From contig JBAMDO010000074.1 in NCBI GenBank assembly GCA_037074765.1, positions 124,001-188,000 on the forward strand: a stretch of DNA of 64,000 bases, read 5' to 3'. How positions within the stretch are numbered: position 1 is the first letter of the stretch; each line of letters begins with the position of its first letter. This document shows positions 26,674 through 38,766 of this stretch, one piece after another. The stretch comes from Mansonella perstans. Lineage: Eukaryota > Nematoda > Chromadorea > Rhabditida > Onchocercidae. A program made the translations under genes and the position numbers. The notes beneath the pieces are model-generated. The model saw nothing but the letters and a program-made list of their open reading frames with translations. It ran no database searches and was not told the DNA's origin.

Positions 26674-28272
26674 TAGTTCATTTCTGAATCACATAAACAA
26701 AGAAAACACAGTTCAGCTTTCACTCACAATTCTCAATTAACCTATAAACTATTCAGGAATTTGGCTCGTTCTATTTCGTTTCCTTCTCCCCATTCGCCAA
26801 AACTTCACTTATCAACATTGTTTCCCAAATAAGCCGAAACATCAACTTTTGTATTGCATTTTTGAATAATGTATAGGGATATTCCTGGAGAAAAGCATAC
26901 AAAATATAGCAAATCCATGCGCACAGTTCGGAGGAATATTTGTGGGAAATAAAATAACCGATGAAATATTCGGAGAATTTGCGAACAAAATAAAGAAGTA
27001 CTCTCTTGCAACAATGAAATATTTCTAAGAATGTGAATAAATACGTATTTGAATATTTGTGAAGGTTCTGCTACCATGCATGATTTGTATACATCAGATT
27101 AACTTGAACAGAAATCTGTATTTAATAGAAAACATTATAGCAAAACTGATAAGTCAATAAGTAACATTAAAATAATATAATAAAAATAAATAACAATAAT
27201 AATCATGACAAATAATAATACTTCCAGAACGTCTGTTCAACATATATAGCATCGAGCAAATCATCGCTGAGGAACCACATACAAGAGTTCCTTCCCTCAG
27301 TTTCATTTTTTTGCATCTATCTTATTAAAAGAATAGCAGCGCTGCAAGAATAAGAACATGTGCAAAAAAAAGAAAAAAAAGAAAAAACTGATAACAGACA
27401 TAAATAAACAAACTGGATGGATGATACGAGGAATAAACAAAACGAAAAAAGAAAGTTGGATCACAGCGCATAACGGCCCATAAGAAAGCAAACAAACTTT
27501 ATCCGCATTAATGTCTAACCGGACGGATACTGGCAACTTTACCAGTCACCGTAATGCATAATAATGCGGTTACATCAATAACAGCCACTATGGTGAATGT
27601 TTTGTTTGGATCTCAGCAAATTTTTTACTGAACCCTCCCTGAAATCCCAGCAATTTCTCTGGAACCCTTACTTGTTCTACTTCGACCTTCCAAAAGTTCC
27701 AATTTGTCAAATGACAAATTGAAAAGGCTCGTAATATGCTCGGAAATAAATCAAGTTATTGAACAAAATTCATGGAAAACGTAAAACCAAAATGCTTCCC
27801 AATAGAACCGCGAGAGGTGACAATCAACAGTTGGGATATGAGTGTATAAGCAAATCAAACACCACTAGAGTAACAAAGTTGCTATTATTGATAAATGAAT
27901 GAATGCTAATACCATATTCAAAATGAAATTATAAAAAGGTACTTAAATCCTACCCACTGCAAGCACAGAAACTTACTCAACTAGAAGTACAATTTAGTTT
28001 ATGGTAATAATTGTCGAACGGTTTAGTTACAAAGACTGAAGCTAAATATGTACCGTTAATAATACTCCACAGAAGTAACCAGTAAATTACAAAAAATGCT
28101 AAATAAAATAACTAGACACAACAAAAGTATAGTAAACTGGACAATGTGAATTTTCTAAGATGATCTTACGAGCACATTTAAACTGTCCGATTCAAAGTTA
28201 AGAGATTTTTTGGATGGGGACATTCCTGGAAACTACCTTGCGCAAAAACTAAGATTAGAAAGAAATCCCAGT

Positions 28273-28310
<38 letters not shown>

Positions 28311-29356
28311 ACATTTAAGAAAATACATGACAACCATCCTTGGAACAATACTTGTTCAAATATACTAGGACTACACGGGGAATATCCTAGAAATTGTTAC
28401 AGTCAAAATTTCGACACATATCCGAGGAATAAATACTACAAATGTTCTAGAACTGTCAGCTAAAGGAAAATAAATAAGAGATGAATGAAAAGTTTAAAAC
28501 CAAAGACTGCAAGAAAAAAATTATAAAATTAAAAATCTAAGAAAATATAAATGTAAAACAAACTTAAAACAGATTGGAAAAATTAACAGCCACTATGGCA
28601 AACAGAATCACCAATATAAGAAAATACTAAATATATGCATGTTTGAATGACATTTAAAATTCTTACATCCTTGAACCCTGCATCTAGGGTGGATTAGCAT
28701 ACAAATAAAAGTAACACAAGTAGCAAAAATTATAAATTACCACGTTAAAAAAACAAATAAGGCATACAGTGGTGCCCCACATCTATAACAACAAATGGGG
28801 AAAAACGTTCCAAACTAGCACAAAACTGAAAACATGAAAAACTAAAAAAAACCTAGCAAAATTTATCCTAAGCCGAAAGCATCAGATCTTATTTTCAGTA
28901 TTTGAGAATAAATTGGATTATATTCTCCGACTGAAGAAATACTTTCAACGAGGAATTTATAGTAATGAGAGCAAAACAGTGATGCTGAAAAACGAATCAA
29001 GTGAGGCACTAATATTAATACAGATCTCAAATAAACTTGAAATATGAGAAAAATCTAAACATAAAACAAGCAAAAATGTGAAGGTGTTAAAGGGTTCAAG
29101 GAACCTTCCAGATGAACAGACTTTTGATTAAATCAATGCAGAACATATATATTTAAAAGCAATCTGAAGAAAAAAAGGACTTGATACCTCTAACTCTAGA
29201 CAAAACTTAGCTCATTCAGCTACTTCGAAGAATAACAAAAAATAAATAGAAAAAGCAGCATCAGGTTATGGAATCGCATGTACATACTACAGTTATGATT
29301 TGCTATCTTGACTGATTGATAATCGCTGGTTGATGGAGGGAGTTTACCAATAAACA
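26674..29356. other. AT-rich gap between gtbp-1 and ctf-18, with a long poly-A run
   Basis: About 2.7 kb without a recognisable gene. It should contain the gtbp-1 3' UTR (right part) and the ctf-18 promoter (left part). The plus strand is strikingly A-rich from about 27100 to 29300 and includes a 34-base A run at 28276-28309. Open frames here are short and of low complexity. Confidence 0.5.
28276..28309. repeat. Poly-A run, 34 bases
   Basis: Uninterrupted A run on the plus strand in the gap downstream of gtbp-1. No flanking target-site duplication or gene-like sequence upstream was seen that would mark it as a retrocopy tail. Confidence 0.9.
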
Positions 29357-32300
29357 TTAGTGCCGACCGCGTTCGTTTGACTGCCGGTATTCACTACCGC
29401 CACTATAATGTCGCAGTCCACGAGATCCCCCACCTCCACGTCCACCAGATCCATTTCGCACATTAAATCCGCCGCGCGACAAACCTGGAAACATCTCTGC
29501 ATTATTTTTCATCCAAATATCAATGCTGAGGAAAACTACAACAATTCGCTACGTAAAATATGTTTCAACATCGATTTAGAAAAAAGCTGTGAAACTCTTC
29601 TAACCAACTTATACGAAAATTAATTTTTTTGAGGACAACAATTGAGGATTAGTTAAAGACGCAGCAACCTTGCAGTGGGGGGCCTCTGTGTATAAACGGA
29701 GTACGAGAGTTCATTTGTCCACCCTTCTGTTCCGAAAGAGTGGCTTCTCCATCGAATCCAAGTGAATCAATTTTCAGATGTATAAGTGAAAGCGACCGTT
29801 CCTGGAAAGTTTATAATTCAATTACTCCATGCACTTACTGATATAAAAATGAGAGTTGTGGAATTGAATCCAATTAAATGGAAAGCACTCTCATTTTCAG
29901 GAAAAGTAAATTTTTTCCCGATTCGACCCATTTGTCATCTACTGACGAAACATAAAAAGTGAATGACAATCCATACGTAATCCAGTCACTCCTATTGAAT
30001 CAAGTTAGCTTAAAGAAAATTACAAATAACCTTTCTTGCAGCACTGAATGCATTTCTAGCACCCTCTGGTGTTCTCATAATCACAAAAGCAAAAACAGTC
30101 CGCTGTGGATCCGCAGAGTCCAGCACGCGACGGGGGACATTTACTGCAGCAACATGTCCGAATTCTAAAGTAAAAAAAAAAACAAAAGCGTATGATGCAT
30201 CCTAAAATTCGAATAACTACGAGCAAGAACCATCATAACGTGGGCAGAACTTACTTTCAAACTCAAAACGTATATCTCTTTCAATTGCAGCTGCGCTTTC
30301 GGGAACAATATTACGAGTTATGCCACCCACATAGAGCCGACAGCTGTCTTCTAAAAAGCTTTGAACATTATGCAAACAAAAAAATTACGAAATCTCCCTT
30401 GCGGTATCATAAATGTTAATACTCACCAAAATTTGCGGGAAAATTTGCACTGTTTGAAGAAGAGATTGAAGTCCGACTTTGCGTTACAGGTAACCGCACT
30501 GGTGGCTGGACTGTAGCCTGGGTCATATTCTGTAACTGAGTAGCGACAGCTGCTGCAGTTGTTTGATTACCACCGACCAATTTTGCCCACGTTTTCGGTA
30601 CTGAATCAACTGTAACCGAATTCGAATCTTCCGTCTGTAACCGAATTCGATTATGTTGTGTCTTCCATTTTCATTCAACAGTTGCCATGAAAGGCAAAAA
30701 AGCTGGATCCTTACATAAGTAGCAAAATGTCAGAATAAAATTTAAAACTTCCAGACAACATAAAATTATGATGCCATTACTAACTTACCTGTGCCTCTTC
30801 AGTGGAGCTATCATCTGATTTGCTACTAGCTATATCATTCATTTGATGTTTAACATCATGAACAATAGCGCTTGCATTCATTGTTTGAATGGGTTCAAGG
30901 TCTTTCTTCAAGTTATCAGGCGAGTGATCGATAGTTTCAGTTCCTGAAAATCTCCGAAATCATTTATATGTTTCAGACGAACGCCTTTTTTTTCTCATAG
31001 CAGTAGTTAGGTATCATTCAAAGTTTTACTGCAGAACTTTTTAAAAATTTAAGGCATCACCAGCAACTTTTGATGTTATGACAGAAGCTGAAGGATGCCA
31101 GATAACAGTCAATGCAACCACCAATCTACCCCAGAACTTGGTTGGTAAAATATGCAATGAAATTATAACCACTAACGATTGTAGCTTGCAGAAATGGCCC
31201 GAGCATGACCGTTGATTCCACCAGCTTCACCATTTGCTGCAGCATTATCCTCAGTGGCAATCTGAGTCTGGATATCTGAAAACTAAGCTACATATCATTC
31301 CTTCTCATGGCCTCCCCATTCAAAGTTAGTGACCACTTGGAATTCAGTTGTGATGACTTTAACAGTAATTGACAATCTCGCACTATGCATGTTAAAACCT
31401 TGAGGCCAAAAAGTGACGTGTCAAAAAAAAGCTTCTGGCATTAATCTTCAAATCCTATCATTTAATGCAATGATTTTTCAGATTTCTAATAACTTTGAAC
31501 TTTGGGCTTATCTGTAATTTCAGTTGGAACTTTTGGGAATATGTCTCACGTTCCTTCCAATAATCTGTGTGCACTCTTCTATACAATTATGAAAATAATA
31601 AGATTCTACTACAGAAAAATGACTCATAGCTTGGACTTTTTTTATGTGCGCGTCAAACTACTATATCATAAGGGAAAAAGCATACAGACCGTTCTTTTGC
31701 GGCTGAATAACGGTATCACCGAATGCTCGATCAAGCCACTGAAAAACATCATTGTGGACGTAGTATTTCTTTGGAGTTTGTGGACATAGAATGAAAGTTT
31801 GCAAGAAACGCCTTCCAGGGTTATCGCCGGTCGAAAGTTCGCCACAAACCTTTAAAATATTTCACTCAATGCTCAAATTACTTAGATCTAAAAAGAAAAA
31901 TCATTTTAAAAAGAAATCGTCATAAAATGTTCCATGCACAGTGATCAATTTCCTCATTCCCATTACATTACAAAATTGAATATGAACAATAAGAAAAATC
32001 ATCCTATAAAAAGGGTTCCATAACTTACTTGTATAACTAAGCCATTGTTCATTGTGGCAGTGCCACTGACCGTATAAATTCGAGCTTTACAGTCAACAAA
32101 AGCCAAACGTTCAATTGCTTTCTGTATTTTCTGAAAATTAAATAACCTGTTACTGTGAATAATGAATTCAGTAACTACTCTACCATTATAAAGACGGTCA
32201 TGTTTCTTATAAAATCCTTAAGAATCACGAATTACAACCTGCTGTCCCTGAACGGGCTGATCCGTATTGTGAGCAAAATATGATTCATGACTGTAGAAGC

Positions 32301-32887
32301 GAAAAACATCCTGTGGCCTTTCTGATAGCATCGTATAGTATTGACGAACGAATTCACGCCCAATTTCTAAAAATGTATAGCAATTAGAAACTACAGTAAA
32401 GAAGCTTAAAAATCAGCGTGTCTGACATTAGAATTTACATATTTTCTTCGCTGTCTAAAATACATTACATATTTTTTGAAAATTATAAGGTCAAATTTCT
32501 GAAAGCACAACATATGGAGTGGTTTGTTTTGGAATTGGGAGGGACAACAAATGACCCTCCACAACAGATCCTGGAGGTCCCCTATGGTGTGACAGCAGTG
32601 ACGGATAAAACTAAAGCAAGCCGGATTGGAATGACGACAGACTTGGCCAAATTTTTTGGGGAATATTGACAATCGTCTGTCCAGTATTCAGTTCTATCAA
32701 CATAGCTGCAAAAAACGACCAGGATATCATTTCTTCCCCACAAATAAATATGGAATATGTCAACATCATGAAATATTTACACATCAAATCCGAGATTTAA
32801 TATATGACCTTTGGGTGATGGTTGTGGTGTTTTAGCAACTTCATTAGTATGGCCAATCATAACATCACCAACTCCCTCCATCTTCAT
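29357..32887 (-). CDS. gtbp-1: G3BP homologue: NTF2-like and RRM stress-granule RNA-binding protein
   Basis: G3BP-family proteins nucleate stress granules and bind mRNA in the cytoplasm. Exon 1 (32887 to about 32807, MKMEGVGDVM...) joins in frame to the NTF2-like domain, which starts IGREFVRQYYTMLSERP (from 32366) and continues through VDCKARIYTVSGTATMNNGL (about 32090) and RRFLQTFILCPQT...YYVHNDVF (about 31800). A long Ser/Thr/Gln-rich linker with acidic patches follows (31276 to about 30425). Then comes an RRM with RNP2-like CRLYVGGI (about 30345) and RNP1-like RTVFAFVIM (about 30085). The tail is glycine/arginine-rich (GGRGGGGSRGLRHYSGG...) and ends NERGRH. This is the full G3BP architecture at roughly normal length. 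It is the only gene here without an acceptor close to its ATG, so its leader may differ. Divergent with SLMAP. Confidence 0.93.
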
Positions 32888-35622
32888 ATTGGACAAGAAC
32901 AACCGCTGCAAATACGCGATTCCTAAACGATATGTTTACGACATGATGAAGAATGTTTTTCCTGCACGAAACGTAACATGACGAGCATTTATCGGATGAA
33001 ACATTTGAAACTTCCATTAATACCACCAAAAATCGAAAACGTCCAATTACGGGGAAAACAAAATGCAACCCCAAGGATACCTGAGAGACAGTGCCACTTA
33101 TCGTACTGTACAACATGGGCATGTATGCTATCTTATGCAGTAGTTTACACTTTTCGTTCATCAAACCAATTAGATAAAAAACTAATTGCTACACAGCGCA
33201 TTTACCATATAGTACGTTAAATGAAATGCAAAACATTCTACAACAAGGCCAGTTTTTTCCACTGGTTTCCTTTATCCAATCCCTAATATTCCACAGTGTT
33301 ATCTATTAAACATAATAAAGCAAATATTTAAGTCATTCAGATCAATCAAATTTTCGCTTTATTATGTTTCGAAATATCATAGAGCCAAATTACATGATGT
33401 ATTTTTTACCTAACTATACCAACCTGACTACGCAAATAGATGCCAAGCATCACTATATGGTGCTCAAATTAACAAGTGCATAGAAACGAATGGTGAAAAG
33501 ATTTCAGCAACTCTTCCTCGAGAACTAAATAACACGAAAGCTAAAAAGAGTGAAAGCTTTCTGAACTGATGTGGATGCAATAGATATTCTCAAGTCCAAA
33601 TAATACCAGCAAGAACGAATCGTGGACCAAGAAACTCTGGCCAGCAGCTATGGATAGTGTGAAATTTAAAAATAATTACATTTACCAATATAGAATTACA
33701 TTTAGCATGATTGTTGTGTTGCTGTAACTTCTGCATTTGTTTACATCAACTAATTCAAGCTGCCAGTGACCAATTACAGTGACCACCATGTCCTTTTTTA
33801 CCCAGAACTTTTGATTGCATGATGTAAAAGCAGACAAAATGAAATGAGCTATGAGACTAATCATATACCTCTCAAAGCACTTCATGACTTTTCCGAACCT
33901 GAGGGGACGTACTTCCGCGTACTCCCGCGCTATCCCGAAAGGAAAACGAAACACATAGATGATAGGAATTCAGCTTGGCCCATCACGACGCGTACACAAC
34001 CTCCTGCCTACTGCGCGTCTACTTTGAGCAATGTCCCCAATCACATCGTTGCAAAACACGGCCCGTCCTAAAATTTGATAGCGACGATGTGCACCGTAAA
34101 ATCCCTAACAATTCGAAGTGGTCCGGACTTTTTTGTTCCGCGATCGAGATTCGATGTGTACCAAATAAATGGAGCAGGAGATATTTCTTCCATTATATTC
34201 ACTATTCTCGGGAGTTCTGTGGTCAGTGCTTAATCTTGGCTTTCTAACAAATCAGTTATAGAAACCAGTACCCGAAGAATAATTCCAAAAAATTGCATCC
34301 AAGACAACAAAACTATCGTTCGCTTTCTATACAATAGAAACATTCTGGCACAGATGATAAGAACATGGGTTTAATTATCCATTATCTAACGTGCTTTATT
34401 CGACTATGCTATGATTCACATTGCTATTGCTTATATTAGACAGCGTATTTGTTGCTATAAAGCTGTAAATGATTCTATCGTTTGCAGTCCACTTTGTTAC
34501 GGTTTGGAAAATTCTTGAAGGCATATCATGCAATATTGTATTTTGAAAGCAGGTCACGTATTGTCGTGTCGAATCGCTGACTTGGATATACATCAAATTC
34601 TGCTGAAGTATAAACACATGGTGAGCATAGTAATTTCATGTGATCAGAGGGAAAAAAAATTTTGGGCTATCAAAAAGCCTTCTTTAATAAAGCAAATAAT
34701 CCATCGTTACCTTTTGGAAAATCACCTCTTCAGAGTATCGTGAAATTGTCCGTTAAATTCCCTTATCCGTATCTATTGTCCCTGAATTATTCCGTTATAC
34801 TAAGCATGAAAAATTTAGTGTAAAATGTGATAGCAGAAATATCGCAAGATTCCGCCACACTGTCATTCATAGAGGTTCATCCAGAAATACAATGAGATCG
34901 TACATTAATCCAGAACCTGCAAAGCTTTTCGACATACAACACTCGCCTTCACCACAATGGTACCATCAATATGGTTATAAGAATTCTGTTGGGAACCATT
35001 AGGTAAGATGTCGGATGTTAACTACATGAGCGAAATTACTTTTTCCCTAAACATTTCAAATAATCGTATTCTCCCTGTTTCAAGTTTTCAGTTCCAGACA
35101 TTAAAATATTCTATGGGTGGTTATTTTTGTGAAACATTAGAAGTTATGCTGTTTTCTATGCAAATTTTTATTTATTCATTTATTTTTTCTGTGCAAAGTT
35201 GTTGTAATAGCTTCAACTGAATTAGTTGGAGTTAGGTGGAAACAAATTCGAAATGTGGGAAATTTTATTCAGTGCAAAAAAACCATTCTGCAAGCGGATG
35301 CTAGTAGGATGAAAAACACGCTACTGATTTCACTGATTTTCCGCTATTGCTTTCCTTTTTAATTTTATATAAGTTTCAATTTCATGGATTTATTCAGCTA
35401 GATAAAAGAGGAAAGCTTATTCCTCTTCATCTAAACCATCCTCGTTTTCTGCAATATTTATGCCTGTAATATATTATTTCAATTCCTGCAATATTTATGC
35501 CCGTAATATGTTATTTCAATAGATTTGGCTATCGTGTCGTATAGTTGCGTGATTAAATCGCATTCAAATATTTTTTTTTTCATCTCAATGAGATTGAAAA
35601 TTCAGGTTTCAGCTGTTTTGCT
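32888..35622. promoter_or_regulatory. Divergent intergenic region between gtbp-1 and SLMAP
   Basis: About 2.7 kb. The block 33880-34180 is clearly richer in G+C than its surroundings, but its open frames (up to 90 codons, several frames and both strands) show no family resemblance or exon chain. A 37-bp duplicated unit lies at 35449-35521, close to the SLMAP start. I see no RNA gene. Confidence 0.5.
35449..35521. repeat. 37-bp tandem duplication upstream of SLMAP
   Basis: Two adjacent copies of a 37-base unit starting CTGCAATATTTATGCC, at 35449 and 35486, with two visible differences (T/C and A/G). It lies about 100-170 bases before the SLMAP start codon. Confidence 0.85.
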
Positions 35623-38117
35623 ATGACAGGAATGCGGTGTCCGTACGCTATCCTAACAGCTTGCTCACAGTCGCATGCATTTGAAGAAAGACGGTTTACA
35701 GTACCGAATTCGGAAGAAGAGGCAATGAAAATTGGGCGATCAGTTGCACGGTGGAAACCCAGTTCGGATAATGCCATCTTTGATTGCAAGGTTCACAACA
35801 AAGCTATTTCGATCTCTGTTCTATCCTTTGAAATAGTTCCGAGATTTTGACCCTGCATAATGTCATCCAGTTATTTCCAGAAGATTTGCGGGTTTTGCTT
35901 TCTGATTCCTTCAAACCATCTTGTTGAGAAGTCTCTTGTATTTGATGTATTATATCTCCAAGTTTTTTTTACTGGTATATTTAAGGTATTGTCAAGGAAT
36001 CATGCAGTTTTATGGCATGAGGAAGGTTGTTTTCTTCTCAAAGATACGAAAAGCAGCAATGGGACATTTGTCAACAATGACCGGTTGTCAAAAAGTGCGG
36101 AAGAAAGTTCCCCGCGACAGATATATTCCGGTGATATATTACAGTTCGGTGTAGAAATTTCTGAAAACGCCAATAAAGGTAGGTCTACATTAGCAGTAAT
36201 TTTTATATCAAGTTTCACATCTGTGCATACAGGTGCCGAATCCATGTTATATTCCTTATATTTGAGGATCTCAAATCTCATTTCTTTGACGTTACGGCAT
36301 TTGAATGCTTTTTCAACCTTTCGTAAAGCTAAATGTTTTCAGTGACTCATGGTTGTATATTGGCCATGATACGTTTGTATGATGCAAATGGTGTGGAGGC
36401 GTGTCCCCAAGATAATATGGAAATTAGTAGATATTTAAGAGCGCATGACAATGATTCGCTAATGTTTCCACTGAGTGACTCTCACCAGCTCTTCCAGTTG
36501 CAGCATTATATACGTGAAGCAATGTATCGGGAACGTGCACTCGAGCAAAAGCTTGCAATGCTGGAAAATATTCTTTCCTCAACCGAGCAGGCTGCTGAAT
36601 CAGGTTGCCAGGTAATTATTGTCGGTAAATTTTAAAGAGAATGAAAAACACACATGGAATCTTTCAAGCTTGTAAAAGCACTAAAACTTATTTAAGACTG
36701 TCGCTATTACTGTCACTTTTTAGGCACTGATAAGCGAGGATCAGTTACTATCACGAATCGAAATGCTGGAAGGGCAACTTGCATTGTATTCGAAAAATAT
36801 TCTTAGCGAGAAGGTGAAACAGCAGATGAATGACTTACTTGTGGACAAAAACAAATTTGAATTGCTTGCAAAGGAGTCATTACGTAGAGCACAGGAAGAA
36901 CGATGTGAAGCTTTGCAACGACTTGCTGATGTTGAAAGAAGCCTACTTAATGCTGGTACATATTCATCAGTTTTCATAAGATTCACCTGTAAAAGTGAGT
37001 ACGGGAATTCGAATTCACAGAAGTACAGTAGCTTTTATTTGGGAATCATTTGTATATATTCTATAGAAAGAGTACGAGAATTCGAATTCACAGAAGTACA
37101 GTAGTTTTTATTTGGAAATCATTTATGTATATTCTAGAGGAAGTTTTTATTTAGGAATCATTTATATATATTCTAAGGGAAGTTTTTATATAGTAATCAT
37201 TTATGTATATTCTAGAGGAAGAGTCATCGGTTCTCAGACAACGAGTTGCTGATCTAGAAAGTGAACTTTCCGTGGCGGTAGATGCAAACAGTTTGCTTCG
37301 GGATCGTGCCTCACAGTTAAGAAAGCAATTAAAAGCACTAGAAATCAAGTACATGGACCTAGAAAAGGATTTGCCGGTATGGTTTATTTAAAGAACTTTA
37401 CCTTTTTCCGGAAAGTTCTTCTCTTCCTCAGTGTCCGGAAAATCATACTGCATATATTTGAAATACTGCTCTGGCTTGTTATCGATTTTATTCCTATATA
37501 TGTCCTTTTGCTCGTTATAGATAAGTTTATTGTGTGAAAAATCGCGGATAAAAGATGAGGATGAACTGAAATTATCCGACTCACAATTTCTGAATGCATC
37601 GCAAAGAGAAAATGGTAAGTATTATGACTTCATACCGATTTGTGGGTTGATTTATTCGAGCTCGTTTTATTTTTGAATTAAATTTGGTAATATGGTATCG
37701 TACAGATCTGTAAATGTAATACAAATGTTTTCAGGTTATGCAAAATTATGCTTGTGTGATGAGAAGGTGGAAGCAATGGTGGAAGTGAGGTTAATGTCGT
37801 ATCGATCGAACTGTGATTTTGCTGTAGGTTTTGAATCTTTGGATGTAGAAACTGTATTCAATTAATCTGTCAACAATATACGATGTTATTGATTTAGCTG
37901 TGAACAGCTGGAATAATAAAAATTAGCAAAATATAAACGCAGTGTGCGAGAATCCGATACTGATAGTTTTGATATGTTGCATCTCAGTTTAGCTAGTGTT
38001 GCATCATTTCAGGCTCTACTACTATGTGCATTACCGTTTTTTTCGGTGATGTTTGTCGTTTACAATCTCGGAACGATGGTTACATCATTAATATTGGGCA
38101 AGACCAAAAGAGAATAG
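35623..38117 (+). CDS. SLMAP: SLMAP homologue: FHA domain, coiled coil, C-terminal membrane anchor
   Basis: SLMAP is a tail-anchored STRIPAK component that links the phosphatase complex to membranes and Hippo kinases. Exons: 35623-35790, 35984-36178, 36340-36609, 36723-36954, 37217-37376, 37521-37613, from 37735, and about 38009-38117. The FHA domain contains KIGRSVARW, the phosphothreonine-binding block LSRNHAVLW and [10 protein letters not shown] heptad-rich coiled coil follows ([20 protein letters not shown] to [19 protein letters not shown]). The last exon encodes a hydrophobic tail anchor ([17 protein letters not shown]) and ends LILGKTKRE. The 37735 exon can join the last exon in frame at ...NCDFA. 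The coiled coil is much shorter than in the long vertebrate isoforms. Start: ATG 10 nt after a TTTCAG acceptor. Convergent with drp-1. Confidence 0.93.
36998..37220 (+). repeat. Nested tandem repeats in SLMAP intron 4, each ending in a splice-acceptor-like motif
   Basis: A 73-base unit starting AGTACG(G/A)GAATTCG occurs at 36998 and 37071. Its 3' part, starting AGTTTTTAT, then repeats with a 39-base period at 37103, 37142 and 37181. Each copy ends with TATATTCTA(G/A)..GAAG, and the final copy supplies the real acceptor and first bases of exon 5 (TTCTAG|AGGAAG, about 37216). Confidence 0.85.
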
Positions 38118-38766
38118 GAAGTATTAACCATTATATTTTGCTTCACTTTGTAAAGTTCTTGTACATTTAACTTATACGACGTAAAAATCGGGGAAAAATA
38201 TCGTCAAATCCTCGATGATTGTGGTGACACGTAAAGTTCTAATGGCTGAATTATCAGAGTAGTTTAGTCGAGAACTTTACAATTTATATCAGTATTTTAT
38301 CTTTACGCTTGTTTTGCCATTTCCAATAACTTGCAGATTAATGCATTTCCTTCATACCACTATATGTTGGTAACAGCATTGGAATAACTGGCTAAACCAG
38401 CGATCCATTTCGCGACCATATATCGAACAGGTTCAACAAGGAGCTCGGTTTTATACTGCTTCTGGAGATCAACCACATGTACTGTCAATGGTTAACTGAC
38501 ACAGCATGAATAAAGCGAGGACCAATCATAATGATAGGATGATGAACCCGTGATCACGTGGAATTCTGGGATATACAGTGTAATCCATCCTGTCCCTTCT
38601 AAAACCTTCAAGCAAAGAGTTTTGCGCAGTTTGTGAAGACTGAAGGAATAGAGAATCTAAATCTTTTATCAAATACAAATCGCTATATCTATATTAGTCC
38701 ATATATCGTAGTCTGCAATATGATCCAACGCCGTTGGACGATAACGTCATTAAAATAACGAATATG
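38118..38766. other. Gap between convergent SLMAP and drp-1, with a coding-like block
   Basis: About 650 bases that should be mostly 3' UTR. The part 38380-38740 is less AT-rich than usual UTR and open for about 40 codons in several frames on both strands. Examples are plus WLNQRSISRPYIEQ near 38379 and minus VVDLQKQYKTELLVEPVRY near 38470. I could not link these to either neighbour or to a known family. Confidence 0.4.

Noticed and set aside
28276..28309. Poly-A run as the tail of a retroposed gene
   Set aside because: No gene-like sequence precedes it and no target-site duplication was found; simple A runs are frequent in this DNA.
33844..34247. Overlapping ORFs of 75-90 codons upstream of gtbp-1
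   Set aside because: Several mutually exclusive frames are open on both strands because the block is richer in G+C. None has exon structure or family resemblance.
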